Positions 37,480-46,911 of a stretch of DNA of 64,000 nt are shown in pieces; position 1 is the first letter of the stretch; every line of letters starts with the position of its first letter. The notes beneath the pieces were generated by a model, which was given only the letters and a program-made list of their open reading frames with translations, made no database searches and was not told the origin of the DNA. The translations under genes were made by a program, and so were the position numbers. The stretch comes from Psychrobacter lutiphocae DSM 21542 (GTDB lineage Bacteria > Pseudomonadota > Gammaproteobacteria > Pseudomonadales > Moraxellaceae): contig NZ_KB907623.1 of NCBI RefSeq assembly GCF_000382145.1, positions 62,001-126,000 of the forward strand, in the 5' to 3' direction.

Positions 37480-38835
37480 CTATAAGGTATATCTTTTTTC
37501 TTTAGTATTTGACTTATATAACTCACCGAAAGTTTCGCGATGAACCAAATGCCAACCAATGATAAGTGCAGTAATACCTATAATAGAAAGGTATATAGCA
37601 GGAGCAAAACTAACATAATCGGTTAATTTAAATAGAAGAAAAGGTAGAGCAGCGCCTAGCAAAGCTGAAATACAATTATAAGTTACCGAAACTGATAACA
37701 GACGGATATTAGTTGGGAATAGCTGGACAAAGATAGCGGTACACAAGCCTATCATCCCTGTGCAGAACCCTACTAAACCATACATGGCTAGCGTAAACAC
37801 CCCTTCACCGTTGATAAGATAGGCATAAAATATCCATACCTGAAGTGTTAAGGCCAGTGACGCTAACATAAAGGTTTTTGCTGTGCCTATTTTATCGGCT
37901 AAGATGCCATAAAATATACAACCAACAATCTGTGTTACTAATGCAAACAGGCTTGCAAATGTTGCGAAATTCGGTTGCGTATAGAACTTCAAAGCAATTA
38001 ACTTTGGTAGTAATATCATTACCACCATGATTAAGCTTGCTCTGACAAATGAGATTGCACAGGATAAAAACGTTGCAGAGGCTATATTGCTAAAAGAATT
38101 AACCGTTAAAAGGTCAGGGTTATCCTGTAGCTTTTTTTGATGATTGACATATACAGGGGTTTCTCTGACATGATGCCACATTAACAGAATTAAACCACTC
38201 ATCACTCCCCCCATTACAGCTGGAATACGCCAACCATAATCGAGTAAAGCTTGTAACTCGAAAGTACCAACCAATACTTTAGCAAAAATCACTGAAATTA
38301 CTGAGCCAAATATTCCCCCTGCCACTGCCAAACTACAGTAAGTGGCAAGCTTAGTTTGTTTGGTATGTTCTGCTACAAATACCCAACTCAGAGGAGCATG
38401 AGCCCCAAAAGCGATACCTTGTAGCATACGAATAAACACAAACAGTATTGGGGCAATTATGCCTACTTGTGCATAAGTGGGTAAGAAAGCAGTCAGTAGG
38501 GTAGTTGCAGACAGTAAGCCGATACTAATCAAAAATGCTGGCTTACGGCCTTTTATATCTCCGTAACGACCTATAAGAATTGCACCTAGAGGCCTAGATA
38601 AAAAACCAACGCTCATCAAGCCAATTATTTTTAATTGGGTGACCAGCGCATTATCACTACTTGGAAAAAATACGGAACTTATGACGTCTGCAATATGTAA
38701 GTAGATTAAAAAGTCAAAAGCTGCTAGCGCATAGCTCAAGCAAACAAAAATAATTTGATAATTAAAATTTATCTTACTTAAGTAAGACTCACTTCGATTA
38801 CCGGTATTATTATTAGGGAAAGCAGCTTTTGTCAT
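37480..38835 (-). CDS. MFS transporter, metabolite:H+ symporter (MHS) family
   Basis: A second MHS-type carrier, 451 aa with about 12 hydrophobic segments. AAFDFLIYLHIADVIS at TM1, RPLGAILIGRYGDIKGRKPAF as the loop 2-3 signature, and RMLQGIAFGAHAPLSW near TM4-5 are typical, although the usual GGE triad is replaced by FGAHAP, which is unusual. ADKIGTAK is the second-half signature. The substrate is unknown, perhaps an aromatic or dicarboxylic acid. AAGGAGGAG lies just upstream of the ATG. It is separated by 209 bp from the BASS gene, possibly as separate units. Confidence 0.82.
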   Translation of the reverse strand: MTKAAFPNNNTGNRSESYLSKINFNYQIIFVCLSYALAAFDFLIYLHIADVISSVFFPSSDNALVTQLKIIGLMSVGFLSRPLGAILIGRYGDIKGRKPAFLISIGLLSATTLLTAFLPTYAQVGIIAPILFVFIRMLQGIAFGAHAPLSWVFVAEHTKQTKLATYCSLAVAGGIFGSVISVIFAKVLVGTFELQALLDYGWRIPAVMGGVMSGLILLMWHHVRETPVYVNHQKKLQDNPDLLTVNSFSNIASATFLSCAISFVRASLIMVVMILLPKLIALKFYTQPNFATFASLFALVTQIVGCIFYGILADKIGTAKTFMLASLALTLQVWIFYAYLINGEGVFTLAMYGLVGFCTGMIGLCTAIFVQLFPTNIRLLSVSVTYNCISALLGAALPFLLFKLTDYVSFAPAIYLSIIGITALIIGWHLVHRETFGELYKSNTKEKRYTL

Positions 38836-39338
38836 AACAACCTTTTTTAAGGAGGAGAAGAAGTATTTTATAAATTGTATATGGAGCTTATGTTTTAGTT
38901 TATCTAAAAGTTAACAAGTGTAATTTTTAGTATACAGCTATTTAATGACAAAATACTTAAAATTATTTTTTATTTTGAATTGAGTATATATCTTTATAGT
39001 TTGTGGATAAATCATCAGCAATTGGCTGAACTGTTAGATCGTATTGACTTCGACTTAATATTGTAGTTGAACTTAGTAATAATAAGAGGTGAGGGTTGCT
39101 GCAACAAGATTTTTAAACATACTTTATAGTTAAATTTGTCCTATACTTTTATTCTACATTGGCTATAATGATAAGTTTTAACCTGTGACATGTCATTAAT
39201 ACTAAAACATTTTTTCAATTAACAGATAACTTCAAATCACTACAATAGTACTTGGGTATTAAGCTCACTACGCCCAATCTAGTCGTATATACGCTTGCTT
39301 GTAACACTTTTAATATTAATTAAATATAGGAAAAAATC
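38836..39338. other. AT-rich divergent intergenic region before the R-M operon
   Basis: The 503 bp hold the start regions of the MFS gene (left) and hsdM (right). It is very AT-rich, with no ORF, repeat or hairpin recognised, though short open stretches like GTGGATAAATCATC occur. Promoters are expected here but none was strong enough to name. Confidence 0.5.
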
Positions 39339-40883
39339 ATGACAAGTTCTCAGCAAAGAGCTGAATTACAACGCCGTATTTGGCAAATCGCTAATGACGT
39401 CCGTGGCTCAGTTGATGGCTGGGATTTTAAACAGTATGTGTTGGGAACACTATTTTACCGCTTTATAAGCGAAAACTTTAGCCAATACATAGAGGCAGGT
39501 GATGATAGCGTTAACTACGCTAGTATGACAGATGAGCAAATTGATGCAGCAGGTATCAAAGACGATGCCATTAAGACCAAAGGCTATTTTATCTATCCAA
39601 GCCAGCTATTTGAGAATATGGTGGCGACTGCCAATACTAATGACGCATTAAATACTGATTTAAAAGCTATTTTTAATGATATTGAAAGCTCTGCCAACGG
39701 CTATCCGTCAGAAGATGATATCAAAGGCTTATTTGCTGATTTTGATACCACCTCTAATCGTTTGGGTAATACAGTAGCGGATAAAAACAAACGCTTAGCG
39801 GCTGTGCTAAAAGGGGTAGCAGATCTAGATTTTGGGCATTTTGGGGATAGTCAAATTGACTTGTTTGGCGATGCTTATGAGTTTTTAATCTCAAATTATG
39901 CTGCTAATGCAGGTAAGTCTGGTGGTGAGTTTTTTACGCCACAAAGTGTGTCGCGTTTGATAGCTAAGCTTGCCTTGCATGGTCAATCAAATGTTAACAA
40001 GATTTATGATCCAGCATCAGGTTCAGGCTCACTGCTGTTGCAAGCCAAAAAGCAGTTTGACGAGCATATCATTGAAGATGGGTTTTTTGGGCAAGAGATT
40101 AACCACACTACCTATAACTTATCGCGTATGAATATGTTTTTGCACAATGTGAATTACGATAAGTTTAATATTGCTTTGGGTGATACGTTGATTAATCCTA
40201 AGTTTGGTGATGATAAGCCGTTTGATGCTATCGTGTCTAATCCACCGTATTCGGTAAAATGGATAGGTAGTGATGACCCGACGCTGATTAATGATGACCG
40301 CTATGCCCCTGCTGGCGTGCTTGCTCCGAAATCCAAAGCGGATTTTGCTTTTGTGCTACATGCATTGAGTTATCTTTCTAGTAAGGGGCGAGCGGCGATT
40401 GTTTGTTTTCCAGGGATATTCTACCGTGGTGGTGCGGAGAAAAAAATCCGCCAGTATTTGGTCGATAATAACTATGTAGAAACGGTGATATCGCTGGCAC
40501 CAAACTTGTTTTTTGGTACATCTATTGCGGTAAATATATTGGTGTTATCGAAGCATAAAACGGACACTACCACCCAGTTTATTGATGCCAGTAAGTTCTT
40601 CAAAAAGGCTACCAATAACAATGAGCTGACCGATGCCCATATTGAGCAGATTATGACGCTATTTGCGGATAAAAAGGCTGTGGATTATCAAGCTATTAAT
40701 GTTGAAAATAGTGAGATTGCTGATAACGACTATAATTTATCGGTAAGTGCTTATGTTGAGGCAGAGGATACCCGAGAGGTGATAGATATTGATGAGCTTA
40801 ATGCCGAGATAAAGAAAACGGTGGCGAATATTGATAGGTTACGTCATGAAATTGATGCAATAGTGGCGGAGATTGAGGCATGA
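39339..40883 (+). CDS. hsdM: Type I restriction-modification DNA methyltransferase subunit
   Basis: Modifies adenine within the sequence selected by HsdS and forms the M2S core. The N-terminal helical domain ([18 protein letters not shown]) precedes the AdoMet motif [14 protein letters not shown] (about residues 223-235). The catalytic motif [10 protein letters not shown] lies at about 300-307, with [10 protein letters not shown] just before motif I. At 514 aa it is full length. AGGAAAAAATC gives the ribosome site. The last four bases overlap hsdS (ATGA), showing translational coupling. Confidence 0.96.
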   Translation: MTSSQQRAELQRRIWQIANDVRGSVDGWDFKQYVLGTLFYRFISENFSQYIEAGDDSVNYASMTDEQIDAAGIKDDAIKTKGYFIYPSQLFENMVATANTNDALNTDLKAIFNDIESSANGYPSEDDIKGLFADFDTTSNRLGNTVADKNKRLAAVLKGVADLDFGHFGDSQIDLFGDAYEFLISNYAANAGKSGGEFFTPQSVSRLIAKLALHGQSNVNKIYDPASGSGSLLLQAKKQFDEHIIEDGFFGQEINHTTYNLSRMNMFLHNVNYDKFNIALGDTLINPKFGDDKPFDAIVSNPPYSVKWIGSDDPTLINDDRYAPAGVLAPKSKADFAFVLHALSYLSSKGRAAIVCFPGIFYRGGAEKKIRQYLVDNNYVETVISLAPNLFFGTSIAVNILVLSKHKTDTTTQFIDASKFFKKATNNNELTDAHIEQIMTLFADKKAVDYQAINVENSEIADNDYNLSVSAYVEAEDTREVIDIDELNAEIKKTVANIDRLRHEIDAIVAEIEA

Positions 40884-42070
40884 GTCAGTTAGCGTTTATG
40901 CAAAAGCTGTTGCAAGGGGTTGAGGTTGAGTGGAAACCGTTGGGGGAGGTGACGAAATATGAGCAGCCTACTAAATATCGCGTGCAGTCAACCGATTACG
41001 ATGACTCTTTTGCTACTCCCGTTTTAACTGCCGGAAAAACTTTTATATTAGGATTTACAGATGAAATCGATGGTATTTATAAGGCGAAAGTAAGTCCTGT
41101 GATAATTTTTGATGATTTTACTACCGCTAATAAATGGGTGGATTTTGACTTTAAGGTTAAGTCATCTGCAATGAAGATAATAACGTCATCTGATAACTCA
41201 AACTATTCGCTTAGATATATTTATCATTGGTTAAATACATTACCTAGTGGGCTTATTGAGGGTGATCATAAACGTCAATGGATTAGTAATTATAGTAATA
41301 AAAGAATCCCAATCCCACCACTACCTATTCAAGAAGAAATTGTACGAATTTTAGACACACTGACCTCTCTCACCACTGAGCTCACCACTGAGCTCACCAC
41401 TGAGAATATCATACGTAGCAAACAATACAAGTATTATCGTGATAAATTATTAAATTTTTCTGATAAAGAGGTTGAGTGGAAGACGTTGGGTGAGGTGGGT
41501 GAGTTGGTTCGTGGTAGTGGTTTACCAAAATCAGATTTTACAGATTCTGGTATTCCTGCTATTCATTATGGGCAAATTTATACTTATTATGGTACTTTCA
41601 CCATTGAAACTATATCTTTTGTATCAGAAGAAACTGCTAAAAAGTTGAAAAAAGTAGATACAGGTGATGTCGTTGTAACTAATACCAGTGAGAACTTTGA
41701 GGATGTTGGAAAAGCGTTGGTTTATTTAGGAAAGGAACAGGCTGTTACAGGTGGGCATGCAACCATTTTTAAACCGAAAAAAGAAATCATTTTAAGTAAA
41801 TATTTTGCATACTTCACTCAAACCAGCTTTTTTACAAAAGAGAAAAGAAAGTACGCAAAAGGCACTAAAGTTATTGATGTTTCAGCTAGTGATATGGCGA
41901 AAATCAATATCCCAATCCCCCCACTAGAAGAGCAAGCCCGTATTGTCGCTATCTTAGATAAATTCGATACCTTAACAAACTCTATTACTGAAGGGTTACC
42001 CCGTGAGATTGAGTTACGCCAAAAGCAATACGAATATTATCGCGATTTGTTGTTGAGCTTTGAGAAGTAG
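40880..42070 (+). CDS. hsdS: Type I restriction-modification specificity subunit
   Basis: Recognises a bipartite DNA site for the whole type I complex. Two target-recognition domains lie at about 10-150 and 195-350. Each is followed by a conserved helical spacer: [24 protein letters not shown] in the middle and [23 protein letters not shown] at the C-terminus. The central spacer contains three exact copies of LTTE (residues 164-175) coded by 12-bp repeats, the same place where EcoR124-type enzymes carry TAEL repeats that set the recognition spacing. At 396 aa it is normal length. ATG 40880 overlaps the hsdM stop. Confidence 0.94.
   Translation: MSQLAFMQKLLQGVEVEWKPLGEVTKYEQPTKYRVQSTDYDDSFATPVLTAGKTFILGFTDEIDGIYKAKVSPVIIFDDFTTANKWVDFDFKVKSSAMKIITSSDNSNYSLRYIYHWLNTLPSGLIEGDHKRQWISNYSNKRIPIPPLPIQEEIVRILDTLTSLTTELTTELTTENIIRSKQYKYYRDKLLNFSDKEVEWKTLGEVGELVRGSGLPKSDFTDSGIPAIHYGQIYTYYGTFTIETISFVSEETAKKLKKVDTGDVVVTNTSENFEDVGKALVYLGKEQAVTGGHATIFKPKKEIILSKYFAYFTQTSFFTKEKRKYAKGTKVIDVSASDMAKINIPIPPLEEQARIVAILDKFDTLTNSITEGLPREIELRQKQYEYYRDLLLSFEK
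41369..41404 (+). repeat. Three perfect in-frame 12-bp repeats in hsdS
   Basis: CTCACCACTGAG occurs three times without a mismatch (41369-41380, 41381-41392, 41393-41404). Each unit encodes LTTE in the central spacer helix between the two target-recognition domains. Loss or gain of one unit keeps the frame and would change the distance between the two half-sites. Confidence 0.95.
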
Positions 42071-42129
42071 GGTATCGGCTTGCGCACCCTATAAACGCAA
42101 TGTTTAAAGGTGCTTAGAAAGCACCCTAC
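42067..42129. repeat. 63-bp hairpin element overlapping the hsdS stop codon
   Basis: The ends GTAGGGT (42067-42073) and ACCCTAC (42123-42129) are inverted repeats, and inside lies a perfect 7-bp hairpin GGTGCTT-AGA-AAGCACC (42109-42125). The hsdS stop is within the left end. It looks like a small mobile palindrome or a processing hairpin between hsdS and the RhuM gene. Confidence 0.6.
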
Positions 42130-42188
42130 CGCAAAATTTTGCCAATAAAAATAATAAACTTAAATAAAACACTTTAAGGACAAAGTTT

Positions 42189-43241
42189 ATGCCAAAATCC
42201 AAGCTAAATCAGCTTAGCATTCAAGACCAAACCAGTGAGTTTTTACTCTATACTGCACCCAATGGCAAAATCAAAGTTGAGGTTTTACTTGGTAACGAAA
42301 CAATTTGGCTAACCCAAGAGCGAATGGCTGAGCTTTTTGCGGTTGATCGTACCACTATCTCTAGGCATTTAAAGAATATATTTAACACTAATGAATTGCA
42401 AGAAGCAGTGGTATGTGCAGAAATTGCACATACCACTCCTCACGGTGCAATAGCAGGAAAAACGCAGACAAAACAAGTCAAGTATTACAATTTGGATGCC
42501 ATTATCTCAGTTGGTTATCGGGTTAATTCAGCACAAGCCACCCAGTTTCGTATTTGGGCAACGCAATTAATCAAAGAATACATCATCAAAGGCTTTGCTA
42601 TGGATGATGAGCGTTTAAAAAATGGGCGTTATTTTGGTAAAGATTATTTTAAAGAATTATTAGAACGGGTTCGATCTATTCGAGCCAGTGAAAGACGGAT
42701 ATATCAACAAATTACCGATATTTTTGCCGAATGTAGCATTGATTATGACCCAAAATCCGAAACTACTCGCCTTTTTTATGCCAATGTACAAGACAAATTT
42801 CACTTTGCCATTACAGGGCATACCTCTGCGGAAATTATTTCCTTAAAAGCAGACGCTAGCAAGCCCTTAATGGGTATGAGTACTTATAAAAATGCACCAA
42901 GTGGAAGGGTGCTAAAATCTGACACCGTAATTGCCAAAAACTACTTAACTGAAAAAGAGATTAAGCAATTAGAACGGCTAATCTCTTCTTTTTTTGATTA
43001 TATTGAAGGCGTTATTGAGCGTAGAAATACATTTACCATGCAAGCATTTGCTGAGAGTGTGGACAAGTTTTTAGACTTTAATGAATATAAAATCTTGGAA
43101 GGCTATGGCAAAGTAAAACGCAATACCGCTAAGAAAAAAGCCTATATGGAATATGAGCAATTTAATAAACAACAAAAAATAGAGTCTGATTTTGACCGCG
43201 AAATAAAAAAACTACTGCACAACAAAGAGCCTAAACAATGA
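42189..43241 (+). CDS. rhuM: RhuM-family protein embedded in the type I R-M operon
   Basis: A 350-aa cytosolic protein of the RhuM (virulence-protein-like) family. The N-terminal part has a helix-turn-helix, [24 protein letters not shown] at about 42-65, and [17 protein letters not shown] followed by FRIWATQ is the family hallmark. The C-terminal part is helical and ends in a charged segment, and [15 protein letters not shown] lies in the middle. Function is unknown; members recur between hsdS and hsdR or near toxin-like loci. It ends by 4-bp overlap with hsdR, so it is a true operon member. Confidence 0.9.
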   Translation: MPKSKLNQLSIQDQTSEFLLYTAPNGKIKVEVLLGNETIWLTQERMAELFAVDRTTISRHLKNIFNTNELQEAVVCAEIAHTTPHGAIAGKTQTKQVKYYNLDAIISVGYRVNSAQATQFRIWATQLIKEYIIKGFAMDDERLKNGRYFGKDYFKELLERVRSIRASERRIYQQITDIFAECSIDYDPKSETTRLFYANVQDKFHFAITGHTSAEIISLKADASKPLMGMSTYKNAPSGRVLKSDTVIAKNYLTEKEIKQLERLISSFFDYIEGVIERRNTFTMQAFAESVDKFLDFNEYKILEGYGKVKRNTAKKKAYMEYEQFNKQQKIESDFDREIKKLLHNKEPKQ

Positions 43242-46200
43242 TTGACTACACCAAAACCATTGCAGAATCTAATAACTTTATCATATTAGATAAATATACT
43301 AAGCAGCATCAAGTCAGCGAGTCCTATCAAAGTGAATACGACTTAGAAAATGACTTTATTGCCGACCTAGAAAAGCAAGGCTATGAATATGTGAAGGGGC
43401 TAAATAGCAACGACAAAATGCTGGCAAATGTGCGTCAGCAACTGCAAACCCTAAACAATATGAGCTTTAGCGATGCAGAATGGCAACGCTTTGTCGCAGA
43501 GTATCTCGACAAACCTAATGATAGCCTCATCGACAAAACTCGTAAAATCCATGACGACTATGTATATGACTTTGTCTTTGATGATGGGCATATCCAAAAC
43601 ATTCACTTACTAGATAAAAAAGTGACTGCACGCAACAAAGTACAAGTCATCAAGCAGTTTACACAAAAAGGAACACAAAAAAATCGCTATGATGTCACTA
43701 TTTTGGTGAATGGCTTACCACTGGTGCAAGTGGAGTTAAAAAAACGTGGTGTTGCCATTCGAGAAGCCTTTAACCAAGTGCATCGATATAGCAAAGAGAG
43801 CTTTAATAGCGATAATTCTTTATATAAATTTTTGCAAATATTTGTGATCTCTAATGGCACAGATACCCGCTACTTTGCCAACACCACCAAGCGTGACAAA
43901 AACAGCTTTGACTTTACCATGAACTGGGCAAAGTCGGATAACTCATTGATTAAAGACTTAAAAGACTTTACCGCTACTTTTTTTGAAAAAACCACCTTGC
44001 TCAGCGTGTTACTCAAATATTCGGTATTTGATGTCAACGATACCCTGCTCATCATGCGACCCTATCAAATAGCCGCTACCGAACGTATTTTGTGGAAAAT
44101 AAACAGTGCTTACCAGACCAAAAACTGGGGCAAGTTAGAAAGTGGTGGCTTTGTATGGCATACCACAGGCTCTGGTAAAACTTTGACCAGCTTTAAAGCG
44201 GCTCGTATGGCAACCGAGCTTGAGTTTATTGATAAAGTTTTTTTTGTGGTGGATCGTAAAGATTTGGACTACCAAACCATGAAGGAGTATCAAAGGTTTT
44301 CACCTGATAGTGTCAATGGTTCAGACAGCACAGCAGGGTTAAAGCGAAATCTTACAAAAGATGATAATAAAATCATTGTCACCACCATTCAAAAGCTTAA
44401 TAACCTTATGAAAAGTGAAAATGACCTGCCTGCTTATAACCAGCAAGTGGTTTTTATTTTTGATGAATGCCATCGTTCGCAATTTGGTGAAGCACAAAAA
44501 AACCTACAAAGAAAGTTTAAAAAATACTATCAGTTTGGATTTACAGGTACACCAATTTTTGCTGAAAATGCGTTAGGGGCAGATACTACTGCGAGTGTGT
44601 TTGGTCGTGAGCTACATTCATATGTTATCACCGATGCGATCCGTGATGAAAAAGTACTCAAGTTTAAGGTGGACTACAACGATGTACGCCCACAGTTTAA
44701 AGTCATCGAAAACAAAACCGATGAAAAGGAGCTTACTGCATTAGAAACCAAACAAGCATTGCTACACCCTGAGCGTATCAAAGAAATATCGCAATATATT
44801 TTAAATAACTTTCATCAAAAAACGCATCGGTTGCAAGTAGGGGCGAAAGGCTTTAATGCGATGTTTGCCGTCAGTAGTGTCGATGCTGCTAAGCTGTATT
44901 ATGAGACACTGAAAAACTTACAAAAACACAGTAGCAAGCCGTTAAAAATCGCCACCATATTTTCTTATAGTGCCAATGAAATGCAAGATGCAGTGGGTGA
45001 TATTGCTGATGAAACCTTTGAACCAACGGCTATGGATAGTAGTGCCAAAGAATTTTTGAGCTTAGCAATTAATGACTATAATGCTTACTTTAACACCAAC
45101 TATACTGTGGAGAGTAAGGCATTTCAAAACTATTATCGTGATTTGGCAAAACGAGTTAAAAATCAAGACATAGATTTATTGATTGTGGTCGGTATGTTTT
45201 TAACAGGCTTTGATGCCCCAACTTTAAATACCTTATTTGTGGATAAAAACCTACGTTATCACGGCTTGCTGCAAGCATTCTCACGCACCAACCGTATTTA
45301 TAACGCTACCAAAACTTTTGGTAATATCGTCACTTTTCGTAACTTAGAAAAAGCCACCATAGATGCTATTAGACTATTTGGTAATCAAAATACCAAAAAT
45401 GTCGTGCTGGAAAAAAGCTACAAAGAATATATGGAAGGCTTTAGTGACATCGTCACAGGTGAAGCAAGACGTGGTTATGTTGATGTGGTTAATGAGCTAC
45501 AAACTCACTTTGCTAACCCAGATGAGATAGTGACCGAAAAAGACAAAAAAGAATTTGTAAAATTATTTGGCGAATATTTACGTGTTGAAAATATACTACA
45601 AAACTATGATGAATTTGCTGGCTTGCAGGCGTTACAACAGGTGGATATGGCAGACCCTGAAGCTGTCGCTGAATTTAAAGAAAAATATTATCTCACTGAT
45701 GATGACATTGAGGTAATGCAAGCTATCGATATACCAAGTCAGCGAATGATTCAAGATTATCGCTCTACTTATAACGATATTCGTGATTGGTTGCATCGTG
45801 AGAAGTCTGCCGAAGCAAGTCAAAATAGCACTATTGATTGGAATGATGTTGTATTTGAAGTGGATTTATTAAAATCGCAAGAGATTAATCTGGACTATAT
45901 TCTTGAGCTGATTTTTGAACACAATAAGAAAATGAAAAACAAATCTGCTTTGGTAGAAGAGATACGCCGTACTATCCGAGCCAGTATCGGCAATCGAGCC
46001 AAAGAAAGCTTGATAGTCGATTTTATCAATCATACAAATTTGGATGAGATTCAAGATAAAGCAAGCATCATTGAAGCATTTTTCACCTTTGCACAACAAC
46101 AGCAAAAACGTGAAGCACAAGCGTTGATTGCAGAAGAAAACTTAAATGCAGAGGCAGCCAAACGCTATATTCTTACTTCTTTAAAACGCCAATATGCCAG

Positions 46201-46339
46201 TGAAAATGGTACAGATCTTAACGAGATTTTACCCAAAATGAGCCCGCTAAATCCGCAGTATCTAACTAAGAAGCAAAGCGTGTTTGAAAAGATTGCCAAA
46301 TTTGTGGATAAGTTTAAAGGAGTGGGTGGTCAGTTGTAG
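43238..46339 (+). CDS. hsdR: Type I restriction enzyme, R (restriction/translocase) subunit
   Basis: Cleaves unmodified DNA after ATP-driven translocation, in a complex with M2S. The N-terminal endonuclease domain contains [21 protein letters not shown], with the D...E-x-K pattern. The superfamily 2 motor follows with Walker [10 protein letters not shown] (about 307-315), DECH box [10 protein letters not shown] (about 406-415) and TGTPIF. The later motifs include [17 protein letters not shown] and the Q-x-x-x-R-x-x-R-like [10 protein letters not shown]. At 1033 aa it is full length and apparently intact. The 4-bp overlap with rhuM indicates coupling. Confidence 0.96.
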   Translation: MIDYTKTIAESNNFIILDKYTKQHQVSESYQSEYDLENDFIADLEKQGYEYVKGLNSNDKMLANVRQQLQTLNNMSFSDAEWQRFVAEYLDKPNDSLIDKTRKIHDDYVYDFVFDDGHIQNIHLLDKKVTARNKVQVIKQFTQKGTQKNRYDVTILVNGLPLVQVELKKRGVAIREAFNQVHRYSKESFNSDNSLYKFLQIFVISNGTDTRYFANTTKRDKNSFDFTMNWAKSDNSLIKDLKDFTATFFEKTTLLSVLLKYSVFDVNDTLLIMRPYQIAATERILWKINSAYQTKNWGKLESGGFVWHTTGSGKTLTSFKAARMATELEFIDKVFFVVDRKDLDYQTMKEYQRFSPDSVNGSDSTAGLKRNLTKDDNKIIVTTIQKLNNLMKSENDLPAYNQQVVFIFDECHRSQFGEAQKNLQRKFKKYYQFGFTGTPIFAENALGADTTASVFGRELHSYVITDAIRDEKVLKFKVDYNDVRPQFKVIENKTDEKELTALETKQALLHPERIKEISQYILNNFHQKTHRLQVGAKGFNAMFAVSSVDAAKLYYETLKNLQKHSSKPLKIATIFSYSANEMQDAVGDIADETFEPTAMDSSAKEFLSLAINDYNAYFNTNYTVESKAFQNYYRDLAKRVKNQDIDLLIVVGMFLTGFDAPTLNTLFVDKNLRYHGLLQAFSRTNRIYNATKTFGNIVTFRNLEKATIDAIRLFGNQNTKNVVLEKSYKEYMEGFSDIVTGEARRGYVDVVNELQTHFANPDEIVTEKDKKEFVKLFGEYLRVENILQNYDEFAGLQALQQVDMADPEAVAEFKEKYYLTDDDIEVMQAIDIPSQRMIQDYRSTYNDIRDWLHREKSAEASQNSTIDWNDVVFEVDLLKSQEINLDYILELIFEHNKKMKNKSALVEEIRRTIRASIGNRAKESLIVDFINHTNLDEIQDKASIIEAFFTFAQQQQKREAQALIAEENLNAEAAKRYILTSLKRQYASENGTDLNEILPKMSPLNPQYLTKKQSVFEKIAKFVDKFKGVGGQL

Positions 46340-46567
46340 TCGTGGTGGAGTTGGTTTAGTTAGTATCGCTTGCTTGCTCTCTTTGCTGTATCTTGGCATC
46401 TTTGTTCCTTGTTGCCCCCATTTAGTTTATTCTTAGGGGGTGACAACTATCCTGACTCAGGGGGCATTCATTAGATAGACGTAAGATTTTTTTCTATATG
46501 TGTCTGATGAAGTATCTAGTAAGTATTATCAACCCAAGGCCAAGGGCTTCATGGTATAAGCGAGCTG

Positions 46568-46671
46568 ATACCTTTTCTGAAAAATAACCTATCTTTGTCA
46601 AACTCGCTAAACCTACTACTTGTAGCGTTTGCACTCTTTTTCCTCGATATCTTAATTTTCAGATTTGGTAT
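46568..46671. repeat. Dispersed repeat family A, copy 3
   Basis: A 104-bp copy. Its ends ATACCTTTTCTGAAAAAT and ATTTTCAGATTTGGTAT show the inverted relation best of the three copies. It shares ACCTATCTTTGTCAAACTCG and TAGCGTTTGCACTC with copies 1 and 2. Confidence 0.88.
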
Positions 46672-46777
46672 GAATTGCATTTACAGAGTTTCCCAACACC
46701 CAAAAATAATGCTATTTCTATGAAAGATATGGGCTTTGAAAGCTGGGACTACTGGAGTTTTTAAAAGACAATAGAAA

Positions 46778-46831
46778 ACCGCCACATTTCCTAATTCAAT
46801 GTTACCAGAGAGATTAGGTAGAGGTGGCGGT
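46778..46831 (-). terminator. Two-part hairpin downstream of metH, possible terminator
   Basis: An outer 8-bp stem ACCGCCAC / GTGGCGGT encloses an inner 6-bp stem CCTAAT / ATTAGG with asymmetric internal loops. Read on the minus strand it lies about 80 bp after the metH stop and is followed by TTTTC and further T-rich sequence. A terminator or stabilising 3' structure for metH is likely. Confidence 0.5.
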
Positions 46832-46911
46832 GCTGTTGCGGTCTATTATAGTTAATGACAGGGGTGTAAACTAGCTTTATTTAGTAATTGCTAAATTTGA
46901 ACAACAAACAC

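Larger units (their letters stand above)
46340..46911. other. Intergenic region between hsdR and metH
   Basis: Of these 572 bp, repeat family A copy 3 fills 46568-46671 and a two-part hairpin fills 46778-46831. The stretch at about 46671-46762 can be read as a short protein fragment containing ISMKDMGFESWDYWSF before a stop; it may be the tail of a lost gene, but no family was recognised. Nothing else stands out. Confidence 0.5.

Noticed and set aside
41369-41404. CRISPR-like or VNTR interpretation of the hsdS repeat
   Set aside because: The units are contiguous, without spacers, in frame, and placed in the known spacer helix; no CRISPR array was found in the window.
39339-46339. Larger multi-system defence island
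   Set aside because: Apart from the four-gene type I operon, flanking genes are transporters and metH; no further defence genes were recognised.
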